A DNA stretch of 64,000 bases, taken from positions 56,649,680 to 56,713,679 of the forward strand of contig NC_044980.1 of the NCBI RefSeq assembly GCF_008728515.1, read 5' to 3'. The notes below the pieces were generated by a model that saw only the letters and a list, made by a program, of their open reading frames with translations, was not told where the DNA came from and made no database searches. Shown piece by piece: positions 24,346 through 36,293 of the stretch (position 1 is its first letter; each line of letters starts with the position of its first letter). This DNA comes from Papio anubis. Lineage: Eukaryota > Chordata > Mammalia > Primates > Cercopithecidae. The position numbers and the translations under genes are program-made.

Positions 24346-24540
24346 TATTTAATAGATACTGCTATTCACCATCACTATGATTAATGAATGAAGACAGAGC
24401 CTAGATTGAATAGACACTTGTTCAATTAAGTCTGTTTTTAATATATATATAAATTCCCAGCCCCTCCAAAAAAAGGTCTTTCAACCTGTGTTTTTAAAAA
24501 CAATTTATATTTCTTCATCTTCCAAATAGCTTTGCACAGC

Positions 24541-24580
24541 ATATATATATATACACACACACACACATATATATAATATA
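24541..24580. repeat. TA/CA microsatellite
   Basis: A run of TA, then CA, then TA dinucleotides, about 40 bp. A shorter TA run lies near 24440-24451. Confidence 0.95.
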
Positions 24581-24597
24581 AAATGTATTTTTGCATT

Positions 24598-25105
24598 TAA
24601 TTTTTTAAATTGAGGTTAAAAATTACATAACATAAAATTCACCATTTTAAAGTGTATAATTCAGTGGCTTTTAGTACCTTCATAATGTTGTGCAACCATC
24701 ATTACTAATTCCAAAACGTTTTCATCACCCCAAAAAGAAACCCCATACCCATTAGGCCATCACTCTCCATTGTTCCTATTCTCCAAGCCCTTGGTAACTA
24801 ATAATCTGCTTTTGTCTCTATAGATTTGCCTATTGTGGACATTTCATATGAATGGAATCGTACAGTGTATGGACTTTTACATCTGGCTTCGTTCACTTAG
24901 CATAATGTCTTCAAGGTTCATCCATGTTGTAGCATATATCAGTACTTCACTGTATAGCTGAAGAGTATTACATACCCAATGAATGAAATACCACATTTTG
25001 TCTATCCTTTCATCAGCTGGTGGACATTGGAAGTGTTTTCACTTTTTGGCTATAATGAATAATCCTGATATGAACACTAGTATACAAGTTTTTATTGGAA
25101 CAAAA
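24598..25105 (-). mobile_element. L1M LINE 3' UTR/ORF2 end, antisense
   Basis: A long match to the antisense 3' end of L1MB/L1MC-type elements: TTAAATTGAGGTTAAAAATT, TTTTAAAGTGTATAATTCAG, GTTGTGCAACCATCATTAC, GGACATTTCATATGAATGG, TTCATCCATGTTGTAGC and TTTTTGGCTATAATGAATAA. It is 5' truncated, with no open frame. Confidence 0.92.
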
Positions 25106-25434
25106 TGATGTTTTCAACAATAACTTTTCTGGTCTGTGCTTTAATCAATACCCATTCCAGCAAGGCCCAGCATTTAGTACAGGACTATTTTATTAAGTCA
25201 TTGGGTTCTTTTTGTAAACTTACCTCTAGTATTCCTAGTTAAACCATAGTCTGTTTTACAAAATAAAATGATGTTTGAGCTAAAACAGTTTGTTTTTAAT
25301 GATCTTATTTTCATTTAGAGAGAAAGGCTGCATTTAACTTAGGACTTTTATTCTTAGTCCCTTTCACAACCACCCCTCCACTTCCCTTCAGCTATTGATT
25401 CTGTGTATCCTTGAGCAGATCACTTCCTTCCCTT
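25106..25434. other. Unassigned DNA
   Basis: About 330 bp. No gene or repeat recognised. Confidence 0.4.
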
Positions 25435-25645
25435 CGTTCATTCACTGATGCAACCAATAATCTTTGGCCACGTTTCAACATTCAGGACCTAGGCTCAATG
25501 ATGGGCATATAGCATGTACTACACAGACAGACTCTGCACTTGTAGAATGTACACTCTAATAGGAGACAGACACTGAGCATTTAATTATACACCTAGTTAT
25601 CTAGTTATAATTACAATAAATGGTAGAAAGAAAAATTGAGGGTAC
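25435..25645 (-). mobile_element. L2 LINE 3' end, antisense
   Basis: TTCATTCACTGATGCAACC begins an antisense L2 tail, followed by CAGGACCTAGGCTC, GTAGAATGTACACTCTAATA and GGAGACAGACACTGAGCA. Confidence 0.7.
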
Positions 25646-26308
25646 TAAGAAAGTGTATAACAGATATAAACTCCCTATGCCTCAATTTCCTCAAATCAGT
25701 GTTATAAAGAAACTAAATGAGATTTTTTTAAAATGTCAAATAAAGGAGTTTCACAGGCAAACCTACTCGTGGTCATGGGACACTGCCATATGGTGATATT
25801 GCTCCCCCAAAATATTTTCAGCAACCCAAAGCCTGAAAACTCACTGCAAAAAATTCATAGTTTAGAATCTTAAAGGTAATTATGGTTTCAAGAATATCTA
25901 TTAACATTGAGAATACTTATATAGCTATTTGCTGTTAGCAGATCTAATCTTAAGGAAGCCTGTCTTTTGATAACAACCCTCCAGGTTCTGCCAGTTCCCA
26001 TAAATCTTAAGGACAACTAAATAAGAATGGTGAGGCAAAAAGGCACTTTCAAAATAGTGGTCCATACAATCAGAAAGGTATATGTATATATGTGTAGTGA
26101 TGTGACTTGTTTATCAATAAGTTGATTATGTATAAACTTATTTTGTGGGTCCTATGTCTACACCAAGCAACATAAGCCTCTACACTTGCCTTCTATTTCC
26201 ACACATCCCATAAACTGTCAGTGATTAAACACATGATCCTGAGAAATATTAAAAGTTTGATCACTTCTTGGTCCATGCCATGTAGCAAACTTAAAAGTTC
26301 CCTGCCCA
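25646..26308. other. Unassigned DNA containing a direct-repeat copy
   Basis: No gene recognised. Positions 25955-26005 recur at 28440-28490 with about four differences in 51 bp (see findings), implying an unrecognised repeat family or a local duplication. Confidence 0.45.
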
Positions 26309-26326
26309 CATTCTCCTTATTTTCTT

Positions 26327-26578
26327 TTTTTTTTTTTTTTGAGACGGAGTCTTGCTCTATCACCCAGGCTAGAGTGCAGTGGCGCGATCTCCACTCACTG
26401 CAAGCTCTGCCACCTCCCGGGTTCACGCCATTCTCCTGCCTCAGCCTCCCTAGAGGCTGGGACTACAGGCGCCCGCCACCACGCCCGGCTAATTTTTTTG
26501 TATTTTCAGTAGAGACGGGGTGTCACCGTGTTCGCCAGGATGGTCTTGATCTCCTGACCTCGTGATCCACCCGCCTCG
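26327..26578 (-). mobile_element. AluY-like SINE, 5'-truncated, antisense
   Basis: An antisense Alu with Y-type positions (CACTGCAAGCTCTGCC, GGATGGTCTTGATCTCCTGACC) and few changes. It stops at CACCCGCCTCG, missing roughly the first 45-50 bp of the element. A perfect 18-bp TSD, CATTCTCCTTATTTTCTT, flanks it at 26309-26326 and 26579-26596. The low divergence and intact TSD make it one of the younger insertions in the window. The 114-codon frame over it (26221-26565) is an antisense-Alu frame, not a gene. Confidence 0.97.
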
Positions 26579-26844
26579 CATTCTCCTTATTTTCTTCATG
26601 GAAGGTGCTAGGGAAAAATTCCTTCTCTTCAGTCTTGAATAAAAACTGGTTAGGTGTTTTTCCCATCTATTACATGTGTCCCATGGTCTGTGGCAAGTAG
26701 ACCCAGTTCTTCCAAGTATAGTCTAAATTTCTTATGTAGACCCATACAATTACCATATGCTAGTTAATGTGGTCATGTTTTCCCTAAAAACATCATGTCA
26801 GTGACATGTGCCCCACTTGCATCTTGGACTTACCCAGCATCACA

Positions 26845-27055
26845 GCATGGGCATCAGTTTGGAGTTAAGCAGAATCAAGTTTGAATTCCAGTTTCTCCAT
26901 TCATTAGTTGAATGACCTTAGGAAAATGATCTTTGTGTAAGCCTCAGACTTCTCACCTTAAAAGGGGGTTGTAATTTCTACTTTATTCAGTTATTGGAAA
27001 AATTGAGTTAATTTTTGGAAATTGGAAAAATTGACTTAATATATATTGGTTATGT
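26845..27055 (-). mobile_element. MIR SINE, antisense
   Basis: TTTGAATTCCAGTTTCTCC, TTGAATGACCTTAGGAAAATG, GTAAGCCTCAGACTTCTC and ACCTTAAAAGGGGGTTG are in antisense MIR order. Near the 3' side, TTGGAAAAATTGA occurs twice within 26992-27041. Confidence 0.85.
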
Positions 27056-27539
27056 ACTTTTAAGGTTAACTTTTTTACACCTTTGTCAACTAACACTTTT
27101 TAAGAATTTTAAAATTTTTAGTTAAAAAATGTCCAAAGTTGAGAGGAAATGGGTGTGGTTGTGAGTGTCTCATTTATTGGTCTTTCAAAATACATTTCCC
27201 CCTTGCTAACCCCATCCAGATTCCCATTTGTAGAACTGCTTCTCTGGTATTGTGCAAGGGGTTGCTGAGTTGGTAAATGATGATGCTATCCCCCACTCAG
27301 AATCTATAGAGGCCAGATCCTGCCAGGCACCCAGAAACTGGGCTGGTTGACTTTCAACATGACCAAGGAGATATTCTACTAGAAAATCTAATTTCTGAGC
27401 ATGAATGGAAAAGATAACTGAATTTACCTATTCCTCATGGTGACAAAATTCCTGCCTGTTGCAACTAAAATTATAGGTTTCTCCATTTATATGCCAGGAA
27501 AGAGTGTTGGACCTACAATCATCAAAAAAAAAATTATTT
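27056..27539. other. Unassigned DNA
   Basis: About 480 bp. No gene or repeat recognised. Confidence 0.4.
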
Positions 27540-29650
27540 GGTTTAGAATGGCCTGAAGCTATCTCTGAAACAATCCTGTGGGAAGAAAGACAGGATGGTT
27601 TTTGTTGGTTTAGATTAATCAGAGCCCTTTTCTGATGCTGGGGGAGGGGTCCATCTCTCCTAATACAAGATTATTCATCACGGTGAAGGGATAAAATAAT
27701 TGTTGAGGAACTCTCACAGTATCTACCATAGTACACCTTTGCTATCCAACATGCATAAAGACACCCCTTCTCATGCAAAAACTTTTTAAAGTGCTTGTGC
27801 ATAGCTGAAACACTGTCACTCCTTGTCTAAAAGAAGACAATCCAAAAATCTAATCCAGTTATTATATTCAGTTCCCATGTCCCACACCTCTGGATGTCAT
27901 AACATCTGTCAATCCAGATGTGACTTCAATGTGGATTGAAGAAGTTGTCCACCCTCAACACATGCAATATAAAGTGGTGGAGAAGAATAAAAACTCACAT
28001 TTGGAGTGGGGGAAGATATTAGAAAGCAATTTTAGTGGCCATTAATTCATAGCACATATAGAATCCTGCTAGGACTCCTTGCATGGGCAGTAAAGTGAGA
28101 ACCTAATACATGTCTTATACATCCGTAATTAATGGAGTTTACAAGATCACCTAATCTTGACACTCATATCTGCTAAGACGAACTCCCTTGGCGATCATCT
28201 TTCATGGCCACATCAAAGAGAGTACCTATTTTGGAAGTTACACCATTCTGGCAGCTTATTTCTTATTGGTTACATTTCTGGGGCCCAAGGAAAAAGTTAA
28301 AACAGTCACTAGCTATTGTTAGCCAAGTTTGAGATTTCTTTGGCAATATGGCTTTCTTAAAAATTTAGTAGGCTTCTGTCTTTTTGTTCCCAGTAAATTC
28401 TATGAATCTATATACAAAGAGGTCATATTTCAAGTCTGGGAAGCCTGTCTCTTGATAACAACCCTCTAGATTCTGCCAGTTCCCATAAACCAGATGGTAA
28501 TGGCACCAGCCATTGTGCAGCCATAATGACCATTAAATAACCTAAAACAATCAGATAATGAAAGTCAGAAGGCCAAGGGCCACACTTGACCCTTCCACCT
28601 ATGGTCAACTCTGCTCATTGCTTTTGTTTCTTTACATTGGCCCACAATTGCCTGGAATACATGGGATGTGAGTAGAATTGGAGCGCAGACTAGACAGAAT
28701 GATAGAATAAAAGACTGAGACTATCCCCCTCTATCAGTCAGTTTGTGGGTATATCTTTGTCACTGCAGTTTATTTTTCTACCATGTACTTGGGCATTTGG
28801 GGGAATGCTTTTCACAGAAATGTGGTCAGATAAAGCATGTAGAACCAGGCAGCTAATGAAAATGACTACACAGTTCAGTAGGCCAACAAAGGTATATGGT
28901 AGAAATACTCGAGAATTATTCAGTCTTTTAAAAATTTGCTCTTAAAAAGCCTCCTCAACAACAAAGTAAGTTTTCTATACTTTCAATGTATTCTCTTGGA
29001 ATACTTAGAGAAACCTCAGGAAGCTAGGCATGCAACTTTTTAAAAAGTTATTAAAATCTGGTGCTTAAGATGGATAAGCAACGAGTCAGTGATCATTTGA
29101 GGGACTGTATATTCTAAATATTAATATTACTTGGGAAGGTTACTTTGTGTAGGTGATAGAAGAAAGAACAAATCAGTTTGCCTTTTGGAAAAAGGAAGGT
29201 AAGGGAAGATATGTCTTGTGTATCTGTAATTAATGGAGTTTACAAATGGCTCAATCTGCTTCCTACCTGAGTCCAGGCTTGGGGTGCATAATGATAAATG
29301 ACTGAGAGGACAATTTTAGCCAAAGGCAATCTCAACATGATACAGAGGCCTATTATTGCTTTTTAAAAATCTGCAAAGAATTTAACACATATCTGGCTTT
29401 GAGTGCTATTTCTTGGTGGATGGAGGAAGAAGATCCGGAGCAATGAGCATATCTATTACTTTCTTATCAAGAAAGCTCTAGGCGCCTATTCGATGGTGAT
29501 GAAATGCCTCTGCCATAATTAAGACTGTAGAATTATTAAACCACCCTGAGTCACAAAGATGATTTAGAAATGAGCCTAGGAAGAGTTGTCTAACTAGATG
29601 TTTCACAGAGGCAGTGAGATCCAGCCAGGTACACACTTACCCAGCCTTGA
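27540..29650. other. Possible ancient LTR-retrotransposon internal sequence
   Basis: About 2.1 kb with no Alu, L1, MIR or L2. The wording around 28240-28490 (GGCAGCTTATTTCTTATTGG, TACATTTCTGGGGCCCAAGG, TTTGTTCCCAGTAAATTC) reminds me of MaLR/ERVL internal DNA, though I cannot name the family. Two blocks recur: 28111-28144 with 29212-29245, and 28440-28490 with 25955-26005. All frames are short. It could be non-repetitive DNA with local duplications. Confidence 0.35.
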
Positions 29651-30439
29651 CCTCTTTGGAATCGGCATCACTTCCCCATTAAACAAATCCTTTCACTCTC
29701 TTATTGATTTGCTTTCCAAAATACTTTCTTTATATTTTTAACTTAGGTCTCATTTTTCATGAAGCACATACACACAGAGTTTAAAGACACACGTTTCTAC
29801 AAGACAACCATTATGATCACTCTTCCAGGATTTTTCACCCTCATTACCAAAGAACATGCTTATAGTATACTACTATTTCTTAATTTTTCCATTTTAGACA
29901 TTATCTATTCACTTCCCCTGTTTCTCACCACCTCCCTCCTCCTTCCCTCTCACCCATGTGCCTTTTTCATGCTTCAACCCTCCCATCAGTGCTACAGAGC
30001 TGTACCACTATTTTTGTTGAAACAGTTTTAACATTCACATTTTGAAAACATTCACATTATTAAAACTATAAAACTTCTGAGCCTTGATTTCTTTATTCTG
30101 CATGACTTTCTAACCTCCAGGAAATCAGTAACTATCTGTGTGTGTGTGCATGTGTGCTCACTAAGTTTTTTATGTATTTACCACTAAATCAACCCCAAAC
30201 TCTCCTCAGGAATCTGAGCCTCTCCCAGAATGTTCAAATGCAGCAGACAGTCTACCAATTTCATCTCGGAAAGGTCTCTCCCAGCACCTCCTGACCTGCT
30301 GCTACCCTACCTTGTCCTCTTATTCCTGGGGCAGTTTTCCTTGGAATTTCCCTCCATGGCGATTGTGAAGATTTCCTTTGTCTCTCTTTCATGTTGGTCT
30401 TCTGTTTCTTGAATCCTATCTCTTCTATCTTAACTTGCT
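29651..30439. other. Unassigned pyrimidine-rich DNA
   Basis: About 800 bp with no gene recognised. It may belong to the old L1-like block that follows. A short TG run lies near 30138-30155. The 90-codon frame at 29759-30031 has no recognisable product. Confidence 0.4.
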
Positions 30440-31200
30440 CCCTCATTTTAGTGTTATGCCTTCTCTAGTACCCTCTTAGAAAATTGATGCATGTGAGGAA
30501 AATGTAGCCCTTGCACATCCAAAAATATCTTTATCCTACCTTCATCCTTGATCAATGGTTTGTCTGGATATGTAATTTTCTATCTGGAATTCTTTCCCCT
30601 TTGAATTTTAAAGGTATTTCTTCATTTTCTGCTAGTTTCCAGTGTGACTATTGAGAATTCTGAAGCCAATCTAATTCTTAATCTTTTGTAAATAATTATT
30701 TTCCTTTCCTGAAAGCTTTTATCTGTTTTTATCCTCAGTGTTCTGAAATTTTGCAAAAACATGCTTTACTATGGGTCTCGTGTTAGGCAATAGATATATT
30801 CTTTTGATTTGGAAAATTATGTCCTCAATTCTTGAAAATATTCTAAAATTTAAAAAAAACAAAAAACTTCGCTTTATTTTACTTCTTTCTTTCTAGAATT
30901 CCTGTTATTGGGATTTGGAAGAGAAATTTCTATCTTTTTTCTATTTTTGAAAACTTTCTGGGAGACCTAATTTTATCTCTTAGCCTTCTATTGAGTTTTT
31001 ATTCCTATTGTCATATTTTTATTTTCAAGAATTTTTTTTTCCTTTAATTTTTCATTTTTTTACCATGTTATTCTAGTTTCATAGACACAATATGTTCTTT
31101 TAATTTTCTGAAGAGATTAGATATTGTTTCAGGTTTTCAAAACTATGGATGGTCTCTAAACTACAAGTTTCTTTTCTCTAGTGATTTTTGGCCTCTGTCA
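30440..31200 (-). mobile_element. Old L1M/HAL1 ORF1-like block, antisense
   Basis: CTTTATCCTACCTTCATCC, GTTTGTCTGGATATG, TTCTGCTAGTTTCCAGTG and GTGTTCTGAAATTTTGC are in the order of a common antisense old-L1 sequence. The block also parallels the antisense ORF1 of the primate L1 in this window (its GGCTGGATATAAAATTC region near 60848), supporting an ORF1 origin. It is strongly diverged, with no open frame. Confidence 0.62.
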
Positions 31201-32114
31201 TTCACATTACAGACAATTCTCCTTATGCTCCTTGTGTGTCCTTACATTTAGGTTGAGCACAAAAGAGCGATTTAAAGGCACAGCGCATGCAAGGGCGACT
31301 GTCAGTGGTAGGCCTTCTTATGTGTAGGCTGTTCTGGCTCTGCGTTTATTGGTGAGCTCTCATGTCAGCCTCTTTTTCCTGGACTGGCTGGATTTCCCAG
31401 AGAACAATGTTCCAGCATATAAACTCAGTGTTGCCAGTTTGCAATCTCAAGTCTGTATAAAAGTCTCTAGCACAGTGTCAGGCACAAAGCAAACACAACC
31501 AAACATGTTAGACCAGTCTTTTCCCTCACTACCTTAGCACTGTTTTGAAGATGGGACAGTTCCACCAGGTACAGAGAGGCGACAACCAGAAACTGGGACT
31601 CTTCCAGACCCTTGCAGAGTTAGATTTCTTCTCTATGGAGCAGGAATGCTGAAGGAATTATTCTCCCCTTTTGAGTTGAATTCTGTAATATCAGAAATAG
31701 GGATTCAACGGGATTCTGGGTTTTGAGCATATTCTATGCTAGAACAGCATCATATGTGTTTTTTATTTTACAAACATGATCCATATCTTATACCATCCTC
31801 TCCATATACTATTTTTTAACAACCTTTTCCCCTTTTGGCCTTTACTGTGATGATCTTTTGGTATTTGCCTTCTTCCATCTCTTGAGTTTGTGATTTCCAT
31901 TTGAAAAACTCTATACCCTTCTTTGGGGAGAACACCACAAAAATAGAGTTGTAAGAAGTAAATAAATGATAGGTCCCACTGACAATGTCTGTCTGATCTA
32001 AAACATCAATCCATTTAACAGATGCATTCAGCTATTATACATCCAGAAGATTTCAACAGTGTCAAAGTTTCTGGGGCTATTCTTACTTTTCAGAGCAAGT
32101 GTGAAAGTTGGAGT
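31201..32114. other. Unassigned DNA
   Basis: About 900 bp. AGCACAGTGTCAGGCACAAAG near 31470 is like an L2 or MIR end but too short to assign. No gene recognised. Confidence 0.4.
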
Positions 32115-32130
32115 AAAGGATTATCTGGGG

Positions 32131-32437
32131 GCTGGGTGCAGTGGCTCATGCCTGTAATCCCAGCACTTTGGGAGGCTGAGGTGGGCAGATCGTGAGGTCA
32201 GGAGCTCGAGATCAGCCTGGCCAATATAGTGAAACCCTGTCTCTACTAAAAATATAAAAATTAGCCAGGCGTGCTGTGGCATGTGCCTGTAGTCCCAGCT
32301 ACTTGGGAGGCTGAAGCAGAAGAATTGCTTGAACCTGGGAGGCGGAGGTTGCAGTGAGCCGAGATCATGCCACTGCACTCCAGCCTGGGTGACAGAGCAA
32401 GACTCTGTCTAAAAACAAAAAAAGAAAAGAGAAAAAA
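32131..32437 (+). mobile_element. Alu SINE (AluS-like)
   Basis: A full dimeric Alu from GCTGGGTGCAGTGGCTCATG to GACTCTGTCT, then an A-rich tail broken by G and C. A perfect 16-bp TSD, AAAGGATTATCTGGGG, lies at 32115-32130 and 32438-32453. The 85-codon antisense frame across it is an Alu artefact. Confidence 0.98.
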
Positions 32438-32453
32438 AAAGGATTATCTGGGG

Positions 32454-32894
32454 AATCCAGCAAGCCCTGTAAAGCCTTTATAATAAACTGGATTAATATT
32501 ATTTTGAGAGAAATGGCCCAACAAAATGAAATTCAACATCAGACTCTATAAACCAAAGGGCATCATTATCCTAAATATTCTAATGCTGAGTGAAATCTAA
32601 AGATTTCTTAATCAAGATTACCTTTCTTTTTAAGTCTCCCATTCACCTGTCATTGAGAAGTCAACTCAAGTTTAAAATTATATACCTGAGTACGAAGTTT
32701 GTGTACACTTAATGGTTGTGCTGAAAAGTTATAATTATGCTGTTCTACCAGCCTTAAATATCTAGCTAGTGACCTTACAACCCCAATTTACTTTGCCTGA
32801 CAACCCCAGTGTCTGTCTCTGCTAAACCTACTCTGATTTCTCTGTCTGAAGAAGTTCAGATGAAATTGTTCTTTCAACAGCATGTTTCACACAA
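32454..32894. other. Unassigned DNA
   Basis: About 440 bp. No gene or repeat recognised. Confidence 0.4.
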
Positions 32895-33640
32895 TGTGCA
32901 TTGTCATCCAATAAACATACATTCAACAAACACTTATTGAGTGCCTCCACAGGCCAAGCACTGTGACAGATACTATAGCTCCAACAGTGAGCAAAAAAGG
33001 AAGAACCAAAATTGCTGTCTTTATGAGCTATCCAGTCTAGGAAAAGACGAGCTTTAGTCAAACACTCACAAAACAAAACATATCATTACAAAAAGCATGT
33101 AGGTGCTCAAGGGTGTATCGTAAAGGAACCTGACTTAGGTTAGTAGAAGATCAGAAAGGCAGAATTGGGGATGTCATCTAAGGAGATATAGGTGTTCATT
33201 AGGCTAAGGGAAGGGGAGGGGACTGAAGGAAAAACTAGTTCAGAGCCAAATATCATACTGTGCTGGGGGCAAGCTTGGCAGTTTCAAAAAACTAAAGAAA
33301 GAACAGTGTAGCTATAACACAGAGTCAGAAAGAAAGTCCTATGAGACAGGACTCTAGTGGTGGTCAGGTGTCACCAAGCAGGACTTTCTGAGTCAAAAAA
33401 AGGATTTGGGTCCTATCCTAAAGGCAACGGGAAGTCATTGAATAGTTTTTGCCAGTAGTGGCGCAACATTAAAGCATGCATTTTGCAGATGTTCCTTTGG
33501 CTTGTTGAGATAAGATTGAAGAGTGAATGCAAAGAGGTTGGTTAGTGAGCTACTGCTGTACTCCAGGGAAAAATGCTAAGTGATGATAGGAGCTGGTGGC
33601 AACCCGATGGCAAGGACAGAGCCAATGAAGAGGGTGAAAG
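32895..33640 (-). mobile_element. L2 LINE, long antisense copy
   Basis: A long antisense L2: CACTTATTGAGTGCC, CAGGCCAAGCACTGTG, GAGCTATCCAGTCTAGG, CTTGGCAGTTTCAAAAAAC, GGCAACGGGAAGTCATTG and CTGTACTCCAGGGAAAAATG are in consensus order across about 750 bp. The 82- and 104-codon frames here are L2 remnants. Confidence 0.9.
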
Positions 33641-33874
33641 GGAGGAGACATCTGTGTTATTGTGTTGGAGAACCAAATGGGTGCCATTCCCATTCCTGAG
33701 GCAGGAAACACAAAAAGACAACATTTGCTTTTGGACAGGCTGAGTTTGAAGTATCTTTAAGACATTCATTGGTTTTGATTGTTGTTTTGATAGATGAATC
33801 CAGAGCTCAGATACATTTGGGACATAGAAATTTGAGAAACACGCCATCATGGGCAAGGAAGAGATTGGTTAATT
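33641..33874. other. Possible further L2-linked DNA
   Basis: May extend the antisense L2 upstream, but the match is too weak to call. Confidence 0.3.
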
Positions 33875-34063
33875 CAATGTTTCTCCAGGCATAAGAAATA
33901 CCTGCATCAGAATCTCCTAGTGCTTTCTGGTTTAAATGCAGATTTTGGAGAATATCTCAGAATTATGGAATTGTTGTTGTTGGAAGTAGAGCCCAAGAAA
34001 TCTTTATTTTTAAACAAGTGCCCCAAAGTGATTTCTCAGATACTCTATATTCAAGATCCACTG
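33875..34063 (+). mobile_element. MER5A-like hAT MITE, complete length
   Basis: It begins CAATGTTTCTCCAGGCAT and ends AAGATCCACTG, decayed forms of the CAGTGGTTCTCA terminal inverted repeats. TGCATCAGAATCTCC and TTTAAATGCAGATTTTGGAG lie inside. The span of 189 bp equals the usual MER5A length, so nothing large is missing. Confidence 0.8.
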
Positions 34064-35017
34064 GCCAGGAAGAGAAATGGACCCTGAGGAGCTCCACCAT
34101 TTACTGACTCAGTAAAAGAGGATGCCCCTGTGAAGAAGTATTCACTGGGTTTTATCCTCCTTACTTATTTTTCTTTTTAAAAGTAAAACATGGATTTCTC
34201 TTTAGAGCTGATTAACTGTCTAGATTAATCTCACAATTCACATAAAATTAAAACTCCATCTCCCTGAAGTCCACACAAAAGTCAGTTCTGTCTCGGGTAA
34301 CTTGTGCTGGTCACCTCAGCTCAGGCTCTTGTCCTTGGTCTCACATATTCCCTCCCCTCCCTCTCTTGGGCACTGACCTTTGGGCTCATCCCTTTTCCTA
34401 GAAAGACAGCATTTCCAGTGAGCAAAATGTCACATTACCTTTGCTGAACAGGACATTTCAAATAAAATATTAGCAATAACAATTACCTCTAAGCCACTAA
34501 TCCCTCTGAAGCTACTTTAAACCACCAAAGGATTTAAGGCAATTCCCTGAAAATATCTCAGGCTTAATAGATTATGGTACTGGGCAATGAAATATATTGG
34601 CTCACATGGCCTTAACTTGCATTCTGTGGCATTTTCAACTGTAAAAGAAAGTCAAGACACAAACTGTTTCAACTATTATTTAATATAAAAAAAATCAGGT
34701 CATGGAAATATAAATAATAGTAATAATCCCACAGCACACATCACATTGTGGGTAAGGATATTTCCATGACTGGAGTAACGTTGGCAAGAGAAGCCACTAG
34801 AAAACAAAATAAGTATTCAAATATTTATTTCCCCAGGCAGGCTGGCAGTTTGCTGTGGCCCACATATGCAAGAGAACTCAAAAAGAATGCTTTCCCTAGC
34901 GGTGCTGCAGGGACAGAGATTAGAGTGGGGTATTATTGCAAATGATATGCTTTCTTGGAAAAAAAAAAAAATGTGGTATGGGAGATACTTCTTACAGAGT
35001 GAATTTTGTGTATTCAT
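34064..35017. other. Unassigned DNA
   Basis: About 950 bp. An A run lies at 34959-34970. No gene or repeat recognised. Confidence 0.4.
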
Positions 35018-35274
35018 TTTTTTACTCATTTACAAATATGTATTGCATGCCCACTATTAGCAGGAACTGCACTGGAAACTGGAAATTAAAAGGGAAACAA
35101 GAAACAGTGCCTGACTTCCAGAAGCCCACGTTCTAGAAGAGGAGGCAGACAAGTGAACAGAAAACAGTACAACAGGAAAAGGGTGATGAAAAGTCGAAGA
35201 AGAGGGACATGACACCATGGAAGAGGGACATGGGGAGGTCAGGACAGGCTTCCCACAGAAAGTGAAATCTAGAC

Positions 35275-35502
35275 CAAGGTTTCTCAATCTCAACACCATT
35301 GCTACTTGGGGAAAGATAATTCTTTGTCGTAGGAGTCTTTGATGTGAAGGACATTATAAGATGTTTAGCAACATCCCTGGCCTCTACCCACTAGATGCCA
35401 GTAGCAATCCCCACCCCCACTCAGTTGTGACCACCCAGAATGTCTCTGGACACAGTCAAATGTCCTCTGAGGGGTGACGTCAGCCCCAGTTGAGAAAGAC
35501 TA
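35275..35502 (-). mobile_element. MER20 hAT MITE with perfect 8-bp TSD
   Basis: An antisense MER20: CAAGGTTTCTCAATCTCAAC, GATAATTCTTTGTCGTAGG, CATCCCTGGCCTCTACCC, ACTAGATGCCAGTAGC, then GCCCCAGTTGAGAAAGAC at the end. The 8-bp duplication ATCTAGAC at 35267-35274 and 35503-35510 is exact, as expected for a hAT transposase, and fixes the ends. It lies inside the long L2. Confidence 0.95.
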
Positions 35503-36039
35503 ATCTAGACCAAGACTAAAGAGGAAAAGAGGAAACTAGAGTTATCTATGAAAATTAGGTTATGGAGAGGATGGTTAGGGAGGCACGTCAAACAGAGACA
35601 AGAGCAAACATAAAACCCAGAAGCAGAGACGACGTGGTGAGACTATAGAACTGGAAGACACTCGCCAGGGAAGAGCAGCAAAAAATGGAGCTGAAAGGGT
35701 TGGGGAGCCCTGTCCTGCTCTGGAGCTTGACTTTACCTTGACAGCAATGGGCGCCAATGAAGAATTGTAAGTGAAGAGGATTAAGGAGGGTTTGACTGGT
35801 TGTCAGAGGTGAGAGAGGGAGAAGTCAAGAAGGACACCTTGGTTTTTACTTTAGCAATACTGTGGACAAGGGGTTATCTGTTGATGACTGTAGGAGAAGG
35901 AGCAACAGCATGGGATGGGCAGAGGAGACAAGGTCAAGCTCATGAGAGGGACTCAAGCCATCCAAATGGAGATCCCCAGATACACAGGTTGTTGCTTCAG
36001 AGCAAAGTATGCCCATAGATACAGCTTATAAAAGGCAAG

Positions 36040-36293
36040 TGGGTGGGACACGGTGGCACATGCCTGTAATCCTAGCACTTTGGGAGGCTGAAACAGGTGG
36101 ATCATTTGAGGTCAGGAGTTCGAGACCAGCCTGACCAACATGGTGAAACCCATCTCCATTAAAAATACAAAAAAAAAAAAAAAAAAGCCAGGCATGGTGG
36201 TGGGTGCCTGTAGTCCCAGCTACTCAGGAGGCTGAGGCAGGAGAATTGCTTGAATCTGGGAGGCAGAGGTTACAGTGAGCCGAGATCACGCCA
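36040..36293 (+). mobile_element. Alu SINE lacking its 3' end
   Basis: A sense Alu starting GGGTGGGACACGGTGGCAC and running through the left arm, an expanded A-rich linker (18 A at 36169-36186) and the right arm, but stopping at GAGATCACGCCA. The last ~45 bp of the element and the poly(A) tail are absent, and L2 sequence follows directly. A later deletion is the simplest explanation. Confidence 0.93.

Noticed and set aside
26221..26565. 114-codon frame ending in an ETESCSITQARVQW-type stretch
   Set aside because: This is the familiar translation of antisense Alu, not a protein domain.
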